From: Rosistilla oblonga
Lineage (GTDB): Bacteria > Planctomycetota > Planctomycetia > Pirellulales > Pirellulaceae
Length of the DNA stretch: 64,000 nucleotides
Assembly: GCF_007751715.1 (NCBI RefSeq)
Contig: NZ_CP036292.1
Coordinates: 1,550,001-1,614,000 of the forward strand
Reading direction: 5' to 3'
A program made the position numbers and the translations under genes. The notes beneath the pieces are model-generated. The model was not told the origin of the DNA and searched no databases. It saw only the letters and a list, made by a program, of their open reading frames with translations. How positions within the stretch are numbered: position 1 is the stretch's first letter; each line of letters opens with the position of its first letter. Below are positions 1 through 8,826 of this stretch, one piece after another.

Positions 1-482
1 AGACTGACCAGCATGTTGTCGGGTTTCACATCGCCGTGAATCCAACCGGATTGATGCAAGGCTTGGAGCGCTTGAGCGGCTTGGCGGATCCACCACAATC
101 CGACTGGCAGAGGCTGCGAATATTTGCTGCCCAGCCAAGTCGAGAGCGGTTGTCCGTCCAGGCGTGGGAAGACGACATAGGGGCGCGGCGCGGAGAGCCG
201 AGCGTCCAACAGCGCGATCAAATTGGGATGGCTGGCCGCTTGTGCGCTGGTCGCTTCCTGACGCAATTGCAGCTGGCCTTCCAGTTGCGCATCGATGCTG
301 TCGGTGACCATTTTGACGACGTAGTCGGCGCGCGGGCTGCCGGCAGCTTCGGCGGGCTGCGCGTAAAACAGATCGGTCCAAGGCCCTTGGTGGAAGCATT
401 CCAGCAAACGCCAAATGCCAACGCATTGATTCCGTTTTGCGCTGGGAACGCGATCCGTGGTGACACCTGTTCGATCGGTCAT
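1..482 (-). CDS. Ser/Thr protein kinase, N-terminal part (cut by window edge)
   Basis: Reading the minus strand from an ATG at 482 gives about 160 open codons running off the window. Visible kinase motifs are an N-lobe lysine context (DYVVKMVTDS) and the catalytic loop GWIHGDVKPDNMLVS. The loop has HGD in place of the usual HRD, as in some bacterial Hanks-type kinases. The protein would phosphorylate Ser/Thr in the cytoplasm; its target is unknown. No glycine-rich loop is obvious near the start, where the sequence reads VGIWRLLECFHQGPWTDLFYA. The C-lobe and any sensor domain lie outside the window. The kinase call is secure, but subfamily and function cannot be judged from this fragment. Confidence 0.8.
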   Translation of the reverse strand, partial: MTDRTGVTTDRVPSAKRNQCVGIWRLLECFHQGPWTDLFYAQPAEAAGSPRADYVVKMVTDSIDAQLEGQLQLRQEATSAQAASHPNLIALLDARLSAPRPYVVFPRLDGQPLSTWLGSKYSQPLPVGLWWIRQAAQALQALHQSGWIHGDVKPDNMLVS

Positions 483-653
483 GTTCTCTCCGTCTGCCTT
501 TGCAACGAGCCAAATAAATGCCCGTTAGCTAGGATCGGCGGATGAGATACTCGCCTGCAGATTGGGCGGCGCAACCGCTAAAGTCGACGCGACCGGCAAC
601 CCGGCATCCTGCGCCGACAATGCGGTTCAGCAGCGTTTTGCCCTGCAATTTGT

Positions 654-2453
654 CTACCCAAAGTCGCTTTCGGGGAGCAATGCTTGCAATTCGATCCAAC
701 GGGCTTCGGCTTCCGCCAGCTGCTCCGTCAGATCTTGGATCTCGTTGTGCAGGTCGAGCGCCTTTTTGGCATCGGTCGTTTCCAACAATTCTCGATTCAG
801 CGCGTTCTTGCTGTCGTCCAGTCGAGCGATCTTCTTTTCGATGCTGCTGATCTCTTTCCGCAGTTTGCGGTCGTCGCGTCGCGCTGCGCGGTGGTCTCCC
901 TTGGGCGCCTTGCCGGCGGGCGAGCCCGATTTGCCACGCTTGGCATTCAGTTCACGCTCTCCGTCGTCGACCTCCTTGTTGACCGCATACAGATACGATT
1001 CGTATCCGCTGCCGTAGTTCCGCACCTGTTGATCGCGGACCTCGATCACGCTGGTGGCGATCCGCTGCATGAAGTGCCGATCGTGGCTGGTGAAGATCAC
1101 CGTACCCTTGTATTCCAACAACGCGTTGGCCAACGCATCGACAGTTTCGACGTCCAAGTGGTTGCCCGGTTCGTCGAGTACGAGGATGTTGTAATCGCCT
1201 AACAACAGGCCGGCCATACACAACCGAGCGCGTTCACCACCGGAGAGGACCGAGATCTTCTTGCGGGTGTGCGAATCGCGGAACAGCAACGATCCGGCGA
1301 CGGCAAGGATCTGTTGATGCGTGGTCCCGGTGAGCGCCTTGGATTCCAAATATTCGAGGACGGTCCAGGTCGGCGTGAGGCTGGTGTAGACGTGTTGGGC
1401 GTACGTTCCGATCTCGCAACCGTAACCCCACTTCACCATCCCGGAGACAGGTTTCAACGATTTGACAAGCGTTCGCAGCAGCGTCGTTTTACCTTGGCCG
1501 TTGTCACCGACGATGCCCGCCCGTTCGCCATGTTCGATCTCCAGTTGAATCCCCGAAGCGACGGTATGATCGGGATATCCGATGCTGAGATCGAGACAGC
1601 GGACCGCAGGCCCTTGCCGCGGGTTGTCGATGATTGGCGCACGGATGTGGACCGTCGGCAGGTCGACTTCGACCTCGACGGTCTGCAGGCGTTCGAGTTG
1701 TTTTTGTTTGGATCGAGCTTGGCTGGCGGTGCTCGCGTTGGCGCGGTTCTTGTCGATAAACGTCTGCAATTGTTTCTGCTTGGCCAATACGGCGCTGTTG
1801 ACGCGCAGATCGTGTTCGCGGCGTTCTTCCTGGTACTTCAAGAAGGCTTCGATCTTGCCCGGATACATCGTCAACTTGCCGCGGGTCAGGTCGAGGGTCT
1901 GATCGCAGGTCGCTTCCAGGAAGGCGCGATCGTGCGAAACGATCAGGCACGACGCGTTGAAGCCACGCAAAAAGTGCTCCAACAGAATCTGGGTACGAAC
2001 GTCCAAGAAGTTTGTCGGTTCATCGAGAATTAACAGATTCGGTTCGTGCAGCAGCAGCGCGGCCAGTTTGACACGCGTTTGCCAACCGCCGGAGAGCTCT
2101 TTAACGGGACCTTCGAGGTAGACGCCTTTGAGTTCGAATTGGCCGGCGACCTCGCCGCACTTCCAATCGGGCTGGCCGCTGTCGCGCATCAGGAAGTCGA
2201 GCGCCGATTCGCCCGGTTCGAACGGGTCGTGCTGACGCAGGTATCCCACGCGCAGATTGTTGCTGTAGATGACCTCGCCCGAATCGAGTTCCTCTTCGCC
2301 CATGAAGATTCGCAGCAGGGTCGATTTGCCGGCGCCGTTGCGTCCGACCAAACCGAGTTTCACGTTGTCGACGATTGTTGCGTCGGCATCATCTAACAGG
2401 ACTTGTTCGCCGTATCGTTTGAAACCGCCTTTGATTTGGAGCAGCGTTGCCAT
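654..2453 (-). CDS. ABC-F family ATP-binding protein
   Basis: A 599-residue soluble protein with two ABC ATPase domains and no membrane segment, the layout of ABC-F proteins that act on ribosomes. Domain 1 has Walker A GRNGAGKST (about residue 37), signature LSGGW and Walker B LLILDEPTNFLD. A charged linker at about 200-290 fits the P-site tRNA-interaction region. Domain 2 has GDNGQGKTT, LSGGERARL and VLDEPGNHLD, with Gly replacing the usual Thr of TNHLD. The last 70 residues are a charged coiled coil, as in Uup/YheS-like members. ATG start with AAGG five bases upstream. It lies downstream of the DJ-1-like gene on the same strand. The exact ABC-F subfamily is uncertain. Confidence 0.9.
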   Translation of the reverse strand: MATLLQIKGGFKRYGEQVLLDDADATIVDNVKLGLVGRNGAGKSTLLRIFMGEEELDSGEVIYSNNLRVGYLRQHDPFEPGESALDFLMRDSGQPDWKCGEVAGQFELKGVYLEGPVKELSGGWQTRVKLAALLLHEPNLLILDEPTNFLDVRTQILLEHFLRGFNASCLIVSHDRAFLEATCDQTLDLTRGKLTMYPGKIEAFLKYQEERREHDLRVNSAVLAKQKQLQTFIDKNRANASTASQARSKQKQLERLQTVEVEVDLPTVHIRAPIIDNPRQGPAVRCLDLSIGYPDHTVASGIQLEIEHGERAGIVGDNGQGKTTLLRTLVKSLKPVSGMVKWGYGCEIGTYAQHVYTSLTPTWTVLEYLESKALTGTTHQQILAVAGSLLFRDSHTRKKISVLSGGERARLCMAGLLLGDYNILVLDEPGNHLDVETVDALANALLEYKGTVIFTSHDRHFMQRIATSVIEVRDQQVRNYGSGYESYLYAVNKEVDDGERELNAKRGKSGSPAGKAPKGDHRAARRDDRKLRKEISSIEKKIARLDDSKNALNRELLETTDAKKALDLHNEIQDLTEQLAEAEARWIELQALLPESDFG

Positions 2454-2481
2454 GGGGCCTTTGGGTCGTAGGAGGAAGCTT

Positions 2482-2521
2482 TGCGACGCCCGGCCGTGCA
2501 GGCAGCAGGCGTCGCATTTTT
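2482..2521 (+). terminator. Hairpin with T-tract in the leader of the ABC-F gene
   Basis: Arms at 2482-2490 and 2508-2516 (TGCGACGCC / GGCGTCGCA) form a perfect 9-bp stem followed on the plus strand by five T residues. The T-tract faces plus although both neighbouring genes are on minus. It may end antisense or read-through transcription, or act as leader structure ahead of the ABC-F start at 2453. Confidence 0.5.
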
Positions 2522-2575
2522 ATAGAGGAAGGGGAAACTCGCGTGTCCGATTGTGAAGTATCGGCGAGGTCGCGG

Positions 2576-3163
2576 TTAGGGCTTGATTTCGCTGCCCAGC
2601 AGTTCCAGGAACGCTCGCATCCAAGCGGGATGGGCGGGCCAAGCCGGCGCGGTGACCAAGTTTCCGTCGACGTGCGCGTTGTCGAATCCGTCGGATGCCG
2701 GGACAAATTGGCCGCCGGCGACGGTGACTTCCGCGGCAACGGCTGGGTAGGCGCTACACTTGCGTCCTTCCAGCAGACCGGCGGCGACAAGGATCTGCGG
2801 TCCGTGGCAGACCGCGGCGATCGGTTTGTCGGCGGCGTGGAACGCCTTCACCAGATCGATCACCTTGGAATTCATCCGCAGGTATTCGGGAGCGCGGCCG
2901 CCGGGGATCACCAAGGCGTCATAGGCTGCTGCGTCGGCCGAATCGAAATCGGCGTTGATAGCAAAATTGTGGCCAGGTTTTTCGCTGTAGGTCTGATGCC
3001 CTTCGAAATCGTGGATCGCAGTCGCGACGGTTTGCCCCGCCTGCTTGCCGGGACAGACGGTGTCGACTTGGTGGCCGACGCACAGCAGAATTTGCAGCGG
3101 CACCATCGCTTCGTAATCTTCCACAAAATCGCCGACAAGCATCAGAATCTTTTTGGCAGCCAT
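2576..3163 (-). CDS. DJ-1/PfpI family protein
   Basis: A 195-residue protein of the DJ-1/PfpI/ThiJ superfamily (class I glutamine amidotransferase-like fold). It opens with [21 protein letters not shown], the typical first strand and acidic helix of PfpI-type members. The nucleophile elbow is [15 protein letters not shown], whose Cys would be the reactive residue, preceded by [13 protein letters not shown]. Known members act as deglycase-like enzymes, chaperones or peptidases, so the substrate here is open. I take the ATG at 3163 (MAAKK) because the family motif begins there and GAGGA lies upstream; an in-frame start at 3235 would add an unrelated 24-residue tail. Confidence 0.85.
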   Translation of the reverse strand: MAAKKILMLVGDFVEDYEAMVPLQILLCVGHQVDTVCPGKQAGQTVATAIHDFEGHQTYSEKPGHNFAINADFDSADAAAYDALVIPGGRAPEYLRMNSKVIDLVKAFHAADKPIAAVCHGPQILVAAGLLEGRKCSAYPAVAAEVTVAGGQFVPASDGFDNAHVDGNLVTAPAWPAHPAWMRAFLELLGSEIKP

Positions 3164-3581
3164 CGCCTGGGGGTCCTCGGGGCTAAAAGGGAGCAAAAAT
3201 CGGTTGTCGCAGGAGGCTAACTCGCTCCAGACCACAGGCTAACCTGGGCCTCCTTTTTTAGCCAGGCACCCAGCCGAACGGCCCGCCGCAAAAAATATCA
3301 TCGATTGGTGGAAATTCTGGCTTGACGTGGGCGGTTTCGGATTGGTACTCACCCTCCAGCCCACTGTTTTGTGTGATCGCAAAGCAGGAGGGCAAACGCG
3401 ATCGTTTGGTTGGTCAGACGGTTGCGGAACTTGGATCGTTCGGTTCTGCGAAGAAATTGCCACGGATGGCGCACGCAGCGATCGGCGATCTTGATATCGC
3501 ATCGAAAATGAATTTCGTTCGCGAACATTGGCTGGCGGGTTAGTTTTGCTTAAAGCGTGCCCGCGATGAAGGAGATTCGCG
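3164..3581. other. Intergenic region upstream of the secretin gene
   Basis: About 420 bases between the divergent DJ-1-like and secretin genes. It holds only short unconvincing ORFs. Promoters for both genes presumably lie here, but I see no clear -35/-10 or sigma-54 box. At 3569-3574 an AAGGAG sequence is placed correctly for the TTG start of the secretin. Confidence 0.5.
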
Positions 3582-6500
3582 TTGATTGCAACGGTGAACT
3601 ACAGACTTTGGATCGCATCAATCGCTCTGGTAGGAGCTGTGCTCTCAAGCCTTGATGTGAATACGCATGCTCAGGCCCCCGCCGACGCGCCGGTGCCTGT
3701 CCAGCCTCGTGCTGCCCAGCCAACTTCGTTTGATCCAGGCAAAGCCTTTGCCCTGGTTCAGCAAGCCAAGCAGGCGATAGCGGAGCGGAATCTGCCGGTT
3801 GCAGTTTCCGCCTTCCGCGAAGCTGCGGGGATGTTGCCGATGGTGCCCCAGCTGAGGCCCGAACTCGATGGGCTGTATCAACAGCTGCAATCGATGGGCG
3901 TTCAGGCGAAGGACCTGATGGCGATCGTCCCTTCGGTTTCCGCCGACCAGGCGCTCAAGCAAGCATTGCCCGGAGGCTTTAGCCTTCCGCCGATGCAATT
4001 GGCGGGCGGGGCGAATCCATCGGCCGCGATCGATATGACGCGGCTGCCAACAGCCGATGGTTCATCGAATCCCGAACAACAAAACCCGGCTATCACCAAG
4101 ACGTCGCCGGTCGAACAGCGTTTGACCGAAGCGGGACGTTTGGTTGCGATGGGACAAGCTGCGATGAATCGCGGCGACTTCCGAACCGCTCAACGACTAG
4201 CGACGCAGGCCGACAGCTTGGAGGTGCCCGATGCAGCCTTCCGCCCAGGTCAAACGCGTCCTTGGCAGTTGATGTTGGATGCCGATTCGATGTCGCGTCG
4301 TCAGCCAGCGTCGTCTCAACAGGCTCAATTCAATCCAGCTCAGTTGGGCGGCGTGGTTCAAGCCGGTGCGACGATGCCGATCGGCAACACCGCGGGCAAC
4401 GGCCAGGTTCAGCAGAGCGGATACAACGCGACCAATGAGGGTTCGCAGGTGATGCAGGTTCAAGCGAATCTGCCTCAAGTGCCTGAGCCCGGCGAAGCAG
4501 CGCAGATCTATCGCAAGGGTGTCGAAGCGCTTTCGGCTGGCAACAGCGAAGAAGCACGGGCCTTGTTCCTGGAAGCTTGGAAGAGCGAAGCGACCTTGGA
4601 TCCTGCGACTCGCCAACAATTGAAAGACAAGCTGACGTTGATGCGTCCAGCGACTCTGACGCCTCCGATGGCAGAATCGACGGCTGCGTTTGATGCTGTC
4701 ACTCAAGAGCAAACATTGGCTCGGGCACGTTTGATGCGTGAAGTGACCAGCGAATTGGCGAACGTCGAACAAGCCAAGAAGGACAATCCAATCGGAGCTC
4801 TGGAACGACTGCAACGTCTGCGTCGCAGCGTCGAAGGGAACACAGACGCCGATTCGGCATCGCGTCAGCAGATGCTGGCGATGGTCGATCGTCAGATCAG
4901 CACTCAAGAAAAATACGTCGAACAGAATCGTGCCCAGATCGATCTGGACATGACCAACGCTCGGATTCGCGAAGAGATCAACCAAGAGCAGTTCGACCTG
5001 ATCGAATTGGACGAGAAGATCTCTCAATTGGTTGAACAGTTCAACGAACTGATGGATGACCAACGTTATCCCGAAGCGGAGATCATTGCCAAACAAGTCA
5101 ATGAACTGAAACCCGATTCGCCGATCGCAACGCTGTTGTGGCACAATTCGCGAATGGGCATCCGCTTGAATCAAGCCGAAGAGATCAAGGGCAAAAAGGA
5201 GATCGGATTTGTCGATACCCTGCAGGCCGTCGATGAATCGTCGATTCCGTTCGACGACCGCAACCCATTGAAGTTTGCCGATGCTCGCGAATGGGCACCG
5301 ATGAGCACCACGCGGTTGCAGCGTGAACGCGCCGCCAACCGTCGCATGGGCCCTCGCGAACAAGAGATCGAAAGTCGTCTGACGACTCCCGTGGAAGTGC
5401 GTTTCGACAACCGACCACTGGGCGAAGTGATCGACACGTTGAGCAAGATGACTGGCGTGCCGATGCACATCGACGATCGCGCTCTGTCGGCCTTCAACAT
5501 GACTCGCGATCAATCGGTCAGCATCGATCTGAGCCAGCCGATCTCGCTACGCAGTGCCTTGCAATTGATCCTCAGCCCACTGGATTTGAGCTATGTGATC
5601 CGCAACGAAGTCTTGATGGTCACCAGCCGCGAGATGCAGCGATCGGATGTCTATCCTGTGACCTACCGCGTCGCATCGTTGGTACTGCCGATTCCTAACT
5701 TTACAACGTCGTACGAGACCGGATTGGCGGGAGCCATTCAAGCGGCTCACGCGATGGCGAACAATCGCTTGAACGTCAACACGGTCCCCGTGTCGTTGAC
5801 CGGTCTGGCGGCAAATAACACTCCGATGTCGCCGACGTCGATGAACCCCAACATCTTGGCTCAAGGTGGCTTCACCGCTCCGGGAGCGTTTGGATTTGGC
5901 GGCAACGGCGGACATCAAGGTCAAACCACACAGCCCGGTTCGATGGGTGGTGGTGCGATCGCCGACTTCGATTCGCTGATGGAACTGATTCAAACCACCG
6001 TTGTTCCCGATACTTGGGAAGCGTTGGGTGGACCGAGTACGATGAGCCCTTATCCGGCCAACTTGAGCCTGGTTGTTAGCACGACCAGCGAAGTCCATGA
6101 CCAGATCACTCAGCTGTTGGAATCGTTGCGTAAGCTGCAGAACTTGCAGGTCACGATCGAAGTTCGCTTCATCTCGCTGGCCGACAACTTCTTCGAGCGT
6201 ATCGGACTCAGTTTCAACGCTCAGTTCGACGACAACGTTTCCGAACTGCCACTGGACGACCGCGGTCCTTCGGTTGCGATCGGTATCGGCGACTCCGCCG
6301 GCACGCCGACCGCCGACTTCGACTTTGTCTTTAACCAAGGCAGCTTCGGGGCCTCGGCACCAGCGTTTGGTGGATTCGATCCCGGTTCGGCAGCGAGCAT
6401 TGGTTTTGCGATCCTCAGCGACATCGAAGCGTTCTTCTTCTTGGAAGCCGCTCAGGGTGACAGCCGAACAAACGTTCTGCAGGCACCTAAGGTGACGCTG

Positions 6501-7112
6501 TTCGACGGCCAGATCGCATCGATCAACGATCAATCGCAACGACCGTTTGTGATCAGCGTGACGCCGATCGTCGGTGACTTTGCCGTCGCTCAACAGCCGA
6601 TCATCGTGGTCTTGAACGAAGGTACTGCGTTGAACGTGCAAGCGGTGGTCAGCGACGACCGACGCTTCGTCCGACTGACGTTGGTACCGTTCTTCAGCCA
6701 GATCGGTGACGTCGACACGTTTACGTTCGAAGGCCGTTCGTCGAGCAGCAATTCGTCTCGCCGCGACACCAACAACGACGGTGTGATCGACGAACAAGAC
6801 GAAGAGGTTTCCGAGGAAGAAACCAACGAAGGTACCACGGTCCAGTTGCCGACCTTCGCGTTTACTTCGGTTTCGACAACGGTCAGTGTTCCCGATGGTG
6901 GAACGATCTTGTTGGGTGGTATCAAGCGATTGCGTGAAACACGATCCGAGCAGGGTGTGCCGATCTTGAGCAAGATCCCGTACATCAGCCGACTGTTTAA
7001 GAACGTCGGTACCGGACGTGAAACCAACAGTTTGATGCTGATGGTCACACCGCGGATCATCATCCAAGAAGAGGAAGAATTGGCTCAAACCGGATTCGAT
7101 CCGACCCGTTAA
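3582..7112 (+). CDS. Very large secretin-type outer-membrane protein (GspD/PilQ family)
   Basis: A 1176-residue secretin, about twice the usual length. Residues 1-31 look like a signal peptide (hydrophobic stretch ending near THA). An Ala/Gln-rich region with TPR-like and coiled-coil helices fills about 35-560. An STN/N0-like domain follows at about 605-690, then a second ring-building domain near 800-870. The conserved beta domain occupies about 965-1165 with NVLQAPKVTLFDGQ, PDGGTILLGG, GVPILSKIPYISRLF and LMLMVTPRII. It would form a multimeric outer-membrane pore for type II/IV pilus-like secretion. No other secretion gene is adjacent. The start is TTG, supported by AAGGAG seven bases upstream; the only nearby ATG (3565) is out of frame. 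Residues 1062-1073 form an EF-hand-like acidic loop inserted in the secretin domain. Confidence 0.9.
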   Translation: MIATVNYRLWIASIALVGAVLSSLDVNTHAQAPADAPVPVQPRAAQPTSFDPGKAFALVQQAKQAIAERNLPVAVSAFREAAGMLPMVPQLRPELDGLYQQLQSMGVQAKDLMAIVPSVSADQALKQALPGGFSLPPMQLAGGANPSAAIDMTRLPTADGSSNPEQQNPAITKTSPVEQRLTEAGRLVAMGQAAMNRGDFRTAQRLATQADSLEVPDAAFRPGQTRPWQLMLDADSMSRRQPASSQQAQFNPAQLGGVVQAGATMPIGNTAGNGQVQQSGYNATNEGSQVMQVQANLPQVPEPGEAAQIYRKGVEALSAGNSEEARALFLEAWKSEATLDPATRQQLKDKLTLMRPATLTPPMAESTAAFDAVTQEQTLARARLMREVTSELANVEQAKKDNPIGALERLQRLRRSVEGNTDADSASRQQMLAMVDRQISTQEKYVEQNRAQIDLDMTNARIREEINQEQFDLIELDEKISQLVEQFNELMDDQRYPEAEIIAKQVNELKPDSPIATLLWHNSRMGIRLNQAEEIKGKKEIGFVDTLQAVDESSIPFDDRNPLKFADAREWAPMSTTRLQRERAANRRMGPREQEIESRLTTPVEVRFDNRPLGEVIDTLSKMTGVPMHIDDRALSAFNMTRDQSVSIDLSQPISLRSALQLILSPLDLSYVIRNEVLMVTSREMQRSDVYPVTYRVASLVLPIPNFTTSYETGLAGAIQAAHAMANNRLNVNTVPVSLTGLAANNTPMSPTSMNPNILAQGGFTAPGAFGFGGNGGHQGQTTQPGSMGGGAIADFDSLMELIQTTVVPDTWEALGGPSTMSPYPANLSLVVSTTSEVHDQITQLLESLRKLQNLQVTIEVRFISLADNFFERIGLSFNAQFDDNVSELPLDDRGPSVAIGIGDSAGTPTADFDFVFNQGSFGASAPAFGGFDPGSAASIGFAILSDIEAFFFLEAAQGDSRTNVLQAPKVTLFDGQIASINDQSQRPFVISVTPIVGDFAVAQQPIIVVLNEGTALNVQAVVSDDRRFVRLTLVPFFSQIGDVDTFTFEGRSSSSNSSRRDTNNDGVIDEQDEEVSEEETNEGTTVQLPTFAFTSVSTTVSVPDGGTILLGGIKRLRETRSEQGVPILSKIPYISRLFKNVGTGRETNSLMLMVTPRIIIQEEEELAQTGFDPTR

Positions 7113-7140
7113 TCGGCTGCCAAATCTGTAGACTATCGAC

Positions 7141-7182
7141 CCGCAGGAGTCGCGTTTCACGACGCTGCTCCTGCGGTTTTTT
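7141..7182 (+). terminator. Rho-independent terminator of the secretin gene
   Basis: CCGCAGGAG (7141-7149) pairs with CTCCTGCGG (7168-7176), followed by six T residues. It lies 28 bases after the secretin stop codon. Confidence 0.85.
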
Positions 7183-7323
7183 GTAGATAGAGCGGACCGC
7201 TGGCTGCGGAGCATTCTGTGGCCCAGCGCTTCGCTCGCGACACAACAGGATGACTTGCCCAGCCGCGTCGCATCTGGGCTGGGACCTTTTCTCGACTCCG
7301 AGCATTTCTTTGGGCTTACGACG

Positions 7324-8244
7324 ATGAATTCGCTCATCTGCCAGCTGGTCCGACGCGCGCTTCACGCCGCTGCCTTGACCGGGATCGCTGTTTGCCTGAT
7401 GGCGATCGATAGCGTGGGGCAGGAGCCAGAGGTGGAGCTGGCTTGGGACGATCAACCGGTCGTGCGGTTTCGCAAAAGCATGTTCCAAGGTGTGATTCTC
7501 GCGGGCGGCTACGTCAGCGACGCTGGAGATAACGCGCTGTCGATCGCGGACTACAAAGTCTCTGCGCGGTTGGCGGTTCCGTTGGGCAGCTTTCAGAATT
7601 TGTTGGTGCTGACGCCCAGCTTTCGGCAATATTTTGTCAACGCTGGCGATGCGATCGATGTGCCGGATCGGCTGTACGAGACCGGAGTGTCTCTCTTCAC
7701 GCGGTATCAATGGAAACCGGGGCTCTCGATTTTGGCGATGGTTTCGCCCCAATTGCGGACCGATTTTGAAACCGAAGACGCCTCGTGGCGGTTGTCCGGT
7801 TTTGGCGTGATCGCGTGGGAATGGATTCCTGAAGTCTTAACCGTTTCGTTTGGCGCCGCCTATCTTGGCCGCGATGACCTGCCGGTGCTGCCGGCGGTTG
7901 GGCTCGATTGGCGGCCGAATGCAGATTGGCGATTGGAGTTGATGTTCCCGCGACCGCGGCTGATGCGTCGGATCGCCAAAAACGGACCGCTCAGCGAAAC
8001 CTGGGCCTACGCCTCGATCGCTCCCGGCGGCAATACGTTCAACGTCCGGCGCAGCGATGGAAGCGACGACGAACTGACGCTCGGCGACATCCGCACAATG
8101 TTTGGCGTCGAACAGATTCGCGATGGCGGACGCGGCTGGTTTGCCGAGCTGGGGATCGCGTTTGCGAGAACGATCGAATACGAATCGGGAGACGAATACG
8201 ACTTCGATGCCGGGATGTTTGGTAACGCCGGGGTGACGTTTTAA
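7324..8244 (+). CDS. DUF6268-like outer-membrane beta-barrel protein
   Basis: A 306-residue predicted outer-membrane protein. The N-terminus (MNSLICQLVRRALHAAALTG...) is a signal peptide. The rest alternates short amphipathic strands such as FRKSMFQGVILAGGYV, VSARLAVPLG and GWFAELGIAFART, and ends in phenylalanine (AGVTF), as barrel proteins do. Content and length resemble planctomycete DUF6268 barrels. The ATG at 7324 is chosen because the signal peptide starts there; an upstream in-frame start at 7255 overlaps sequence without coding character. Substrate and role are unknown. Confidence 0.65.
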   Translation: MNSLICQLVRRALHAAALTGIAVCLMAIDSVGQEPEVELAWDDQPVVRFRKSMFQGVILAGGYVSDAGDNALSIADYKVSARLAVPLGSFQNLLVLTPSFRQYFVNAGDAIDVPDRLYETGVSLFTRYQWKPGLSILAMVSPQLRTDFETEDASWRLSGFGVIAWEWIPEVLTVSFGAAYLGRDDLPVLPAVGLDWRPNADWRLELMFPRPRLMRRIAKNGPLSETWAYASIAPGGNTFNVRRSDGSDDELTLGDIRTMFGVEQIRDGGRGWFAELGIAFARTIEYESGDEYDFDAGMFGNAGVTF

Positions 8245-8254
8245 GGAGATTGTT

Positions 8255-8339
8255 GGAGTCGAGGCTTCAGCTGAAGATGCGCTCCGTCGGCTGAAGCCTC
8301 GACTCCAGCGCTTTGTCGGCTGAAGCCTTGACTCCAGCG
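8255..8339. repeat. REP-like palindromic intergenic repeat
   Basis: A 17-base arm GGAGTCGAGGCTTCAGC (8255-8271) is matched by its exact reverse complement at 8290-8306. The right half recurs with one change at 8315-8339 (direct repeat GTCGGCTGAAGCC.TGACTCCAGCG, first copy 8286-8310). It sits between two convergent genes, so it may also serve as a bidirectional terminator. Confidence 0.75.
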
Positions 8340-8346
8340 CGGCGAG

Positions 8347-8826
8347 CTACTGGTTCGCCTGGCCTTTGATCGTTCGCTGAGCGACTTCCCATGCGGAATC
8401 GAGATGCTTCAGATAAGCTTCCGGATCGAGCAGACGGCTGGCGTCATCGGTTTCGATTTCGATCAACCAACCGGCCCCATACGGTTCCGCGTTGATCGCC
8501 GAAGGGTCGTCCAAGGCTTCCGGATTGATTGCTGTCAAACGACCGGCGAGGGGCGAATAGAGGTCGCTTTCAGCCTTCTTGCTCTCGATGCTGCCGATGT
8601 TTTCGCTGGCGGCGATCGTCGCTCCGGCGTCGACGATCCAGTCGAGGAAGTAGACGTCCTGCAGCAGCCGAACTGCGTAGGCGGACAATCCGAAACGGAA
8701 GCGTCCCGCGTCGGTAGGCATCGCCCACATATGGTTCTTGGCATACAGACGGTCTTGCGGAAAGCTCGCTTGGAACTCTCCCATGCTGAAGACCAGCGAG
8801 TCGTTCGACTCGGCAGACTCGCTCAT
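8347..8826 (-). CDS. GcvH-like lipoyl-carrier protein
   Basis: A 159-residue protein with the glycine cleavage H-protein fold. The lipoylation hairpin reads IGSIESKKAESDLYSPLAG, with Lys84 in the position of the lipoyl lysine of ES.KA.SDLYSP. It also has the family features ENIGSIES, NPEALDDPSAIN and GWLIEIE. H-protein shuttles aminomethyl groups between P- and T-proteins on its lipoyl arm. No gcvP or gcvT is nearby. Its ATG overlaps the TGA of the upstream radical SAM gene (ATGA at 8823-8826), so the two are translationally coupled. It may be a dedicated H-like carrier for another pathway rather than the housekeeping GcvH. Confidence 0.85.
   Translation of the reverse strand: MSESAESNDSLVFSMGEFQASFPQDRLYAKNHMWAMPTDAGRFRFGLSAYAVRLLQDVYFLDWIVDAGATIAASENIGSIESKKAESDLYSPLAGRLTAINPEALDDPSAINAEPYGAGWLIEIETDDASRLLDPEAYLKHLDSAWEVAQRTIKGQANQ

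Noticed and set aside
4197-5513. A 438-codon minus-strand ORF opposite the secretin
   Set aside because: Antisense shadow produced by the codon bias of the secretin gene.
5547-7337. A 596-codon minus-strand ORF opposite the secretin
   Set aside because: Antisense shadow of a clear secretin gene; Arg/Gln-rich composition and no motifs.
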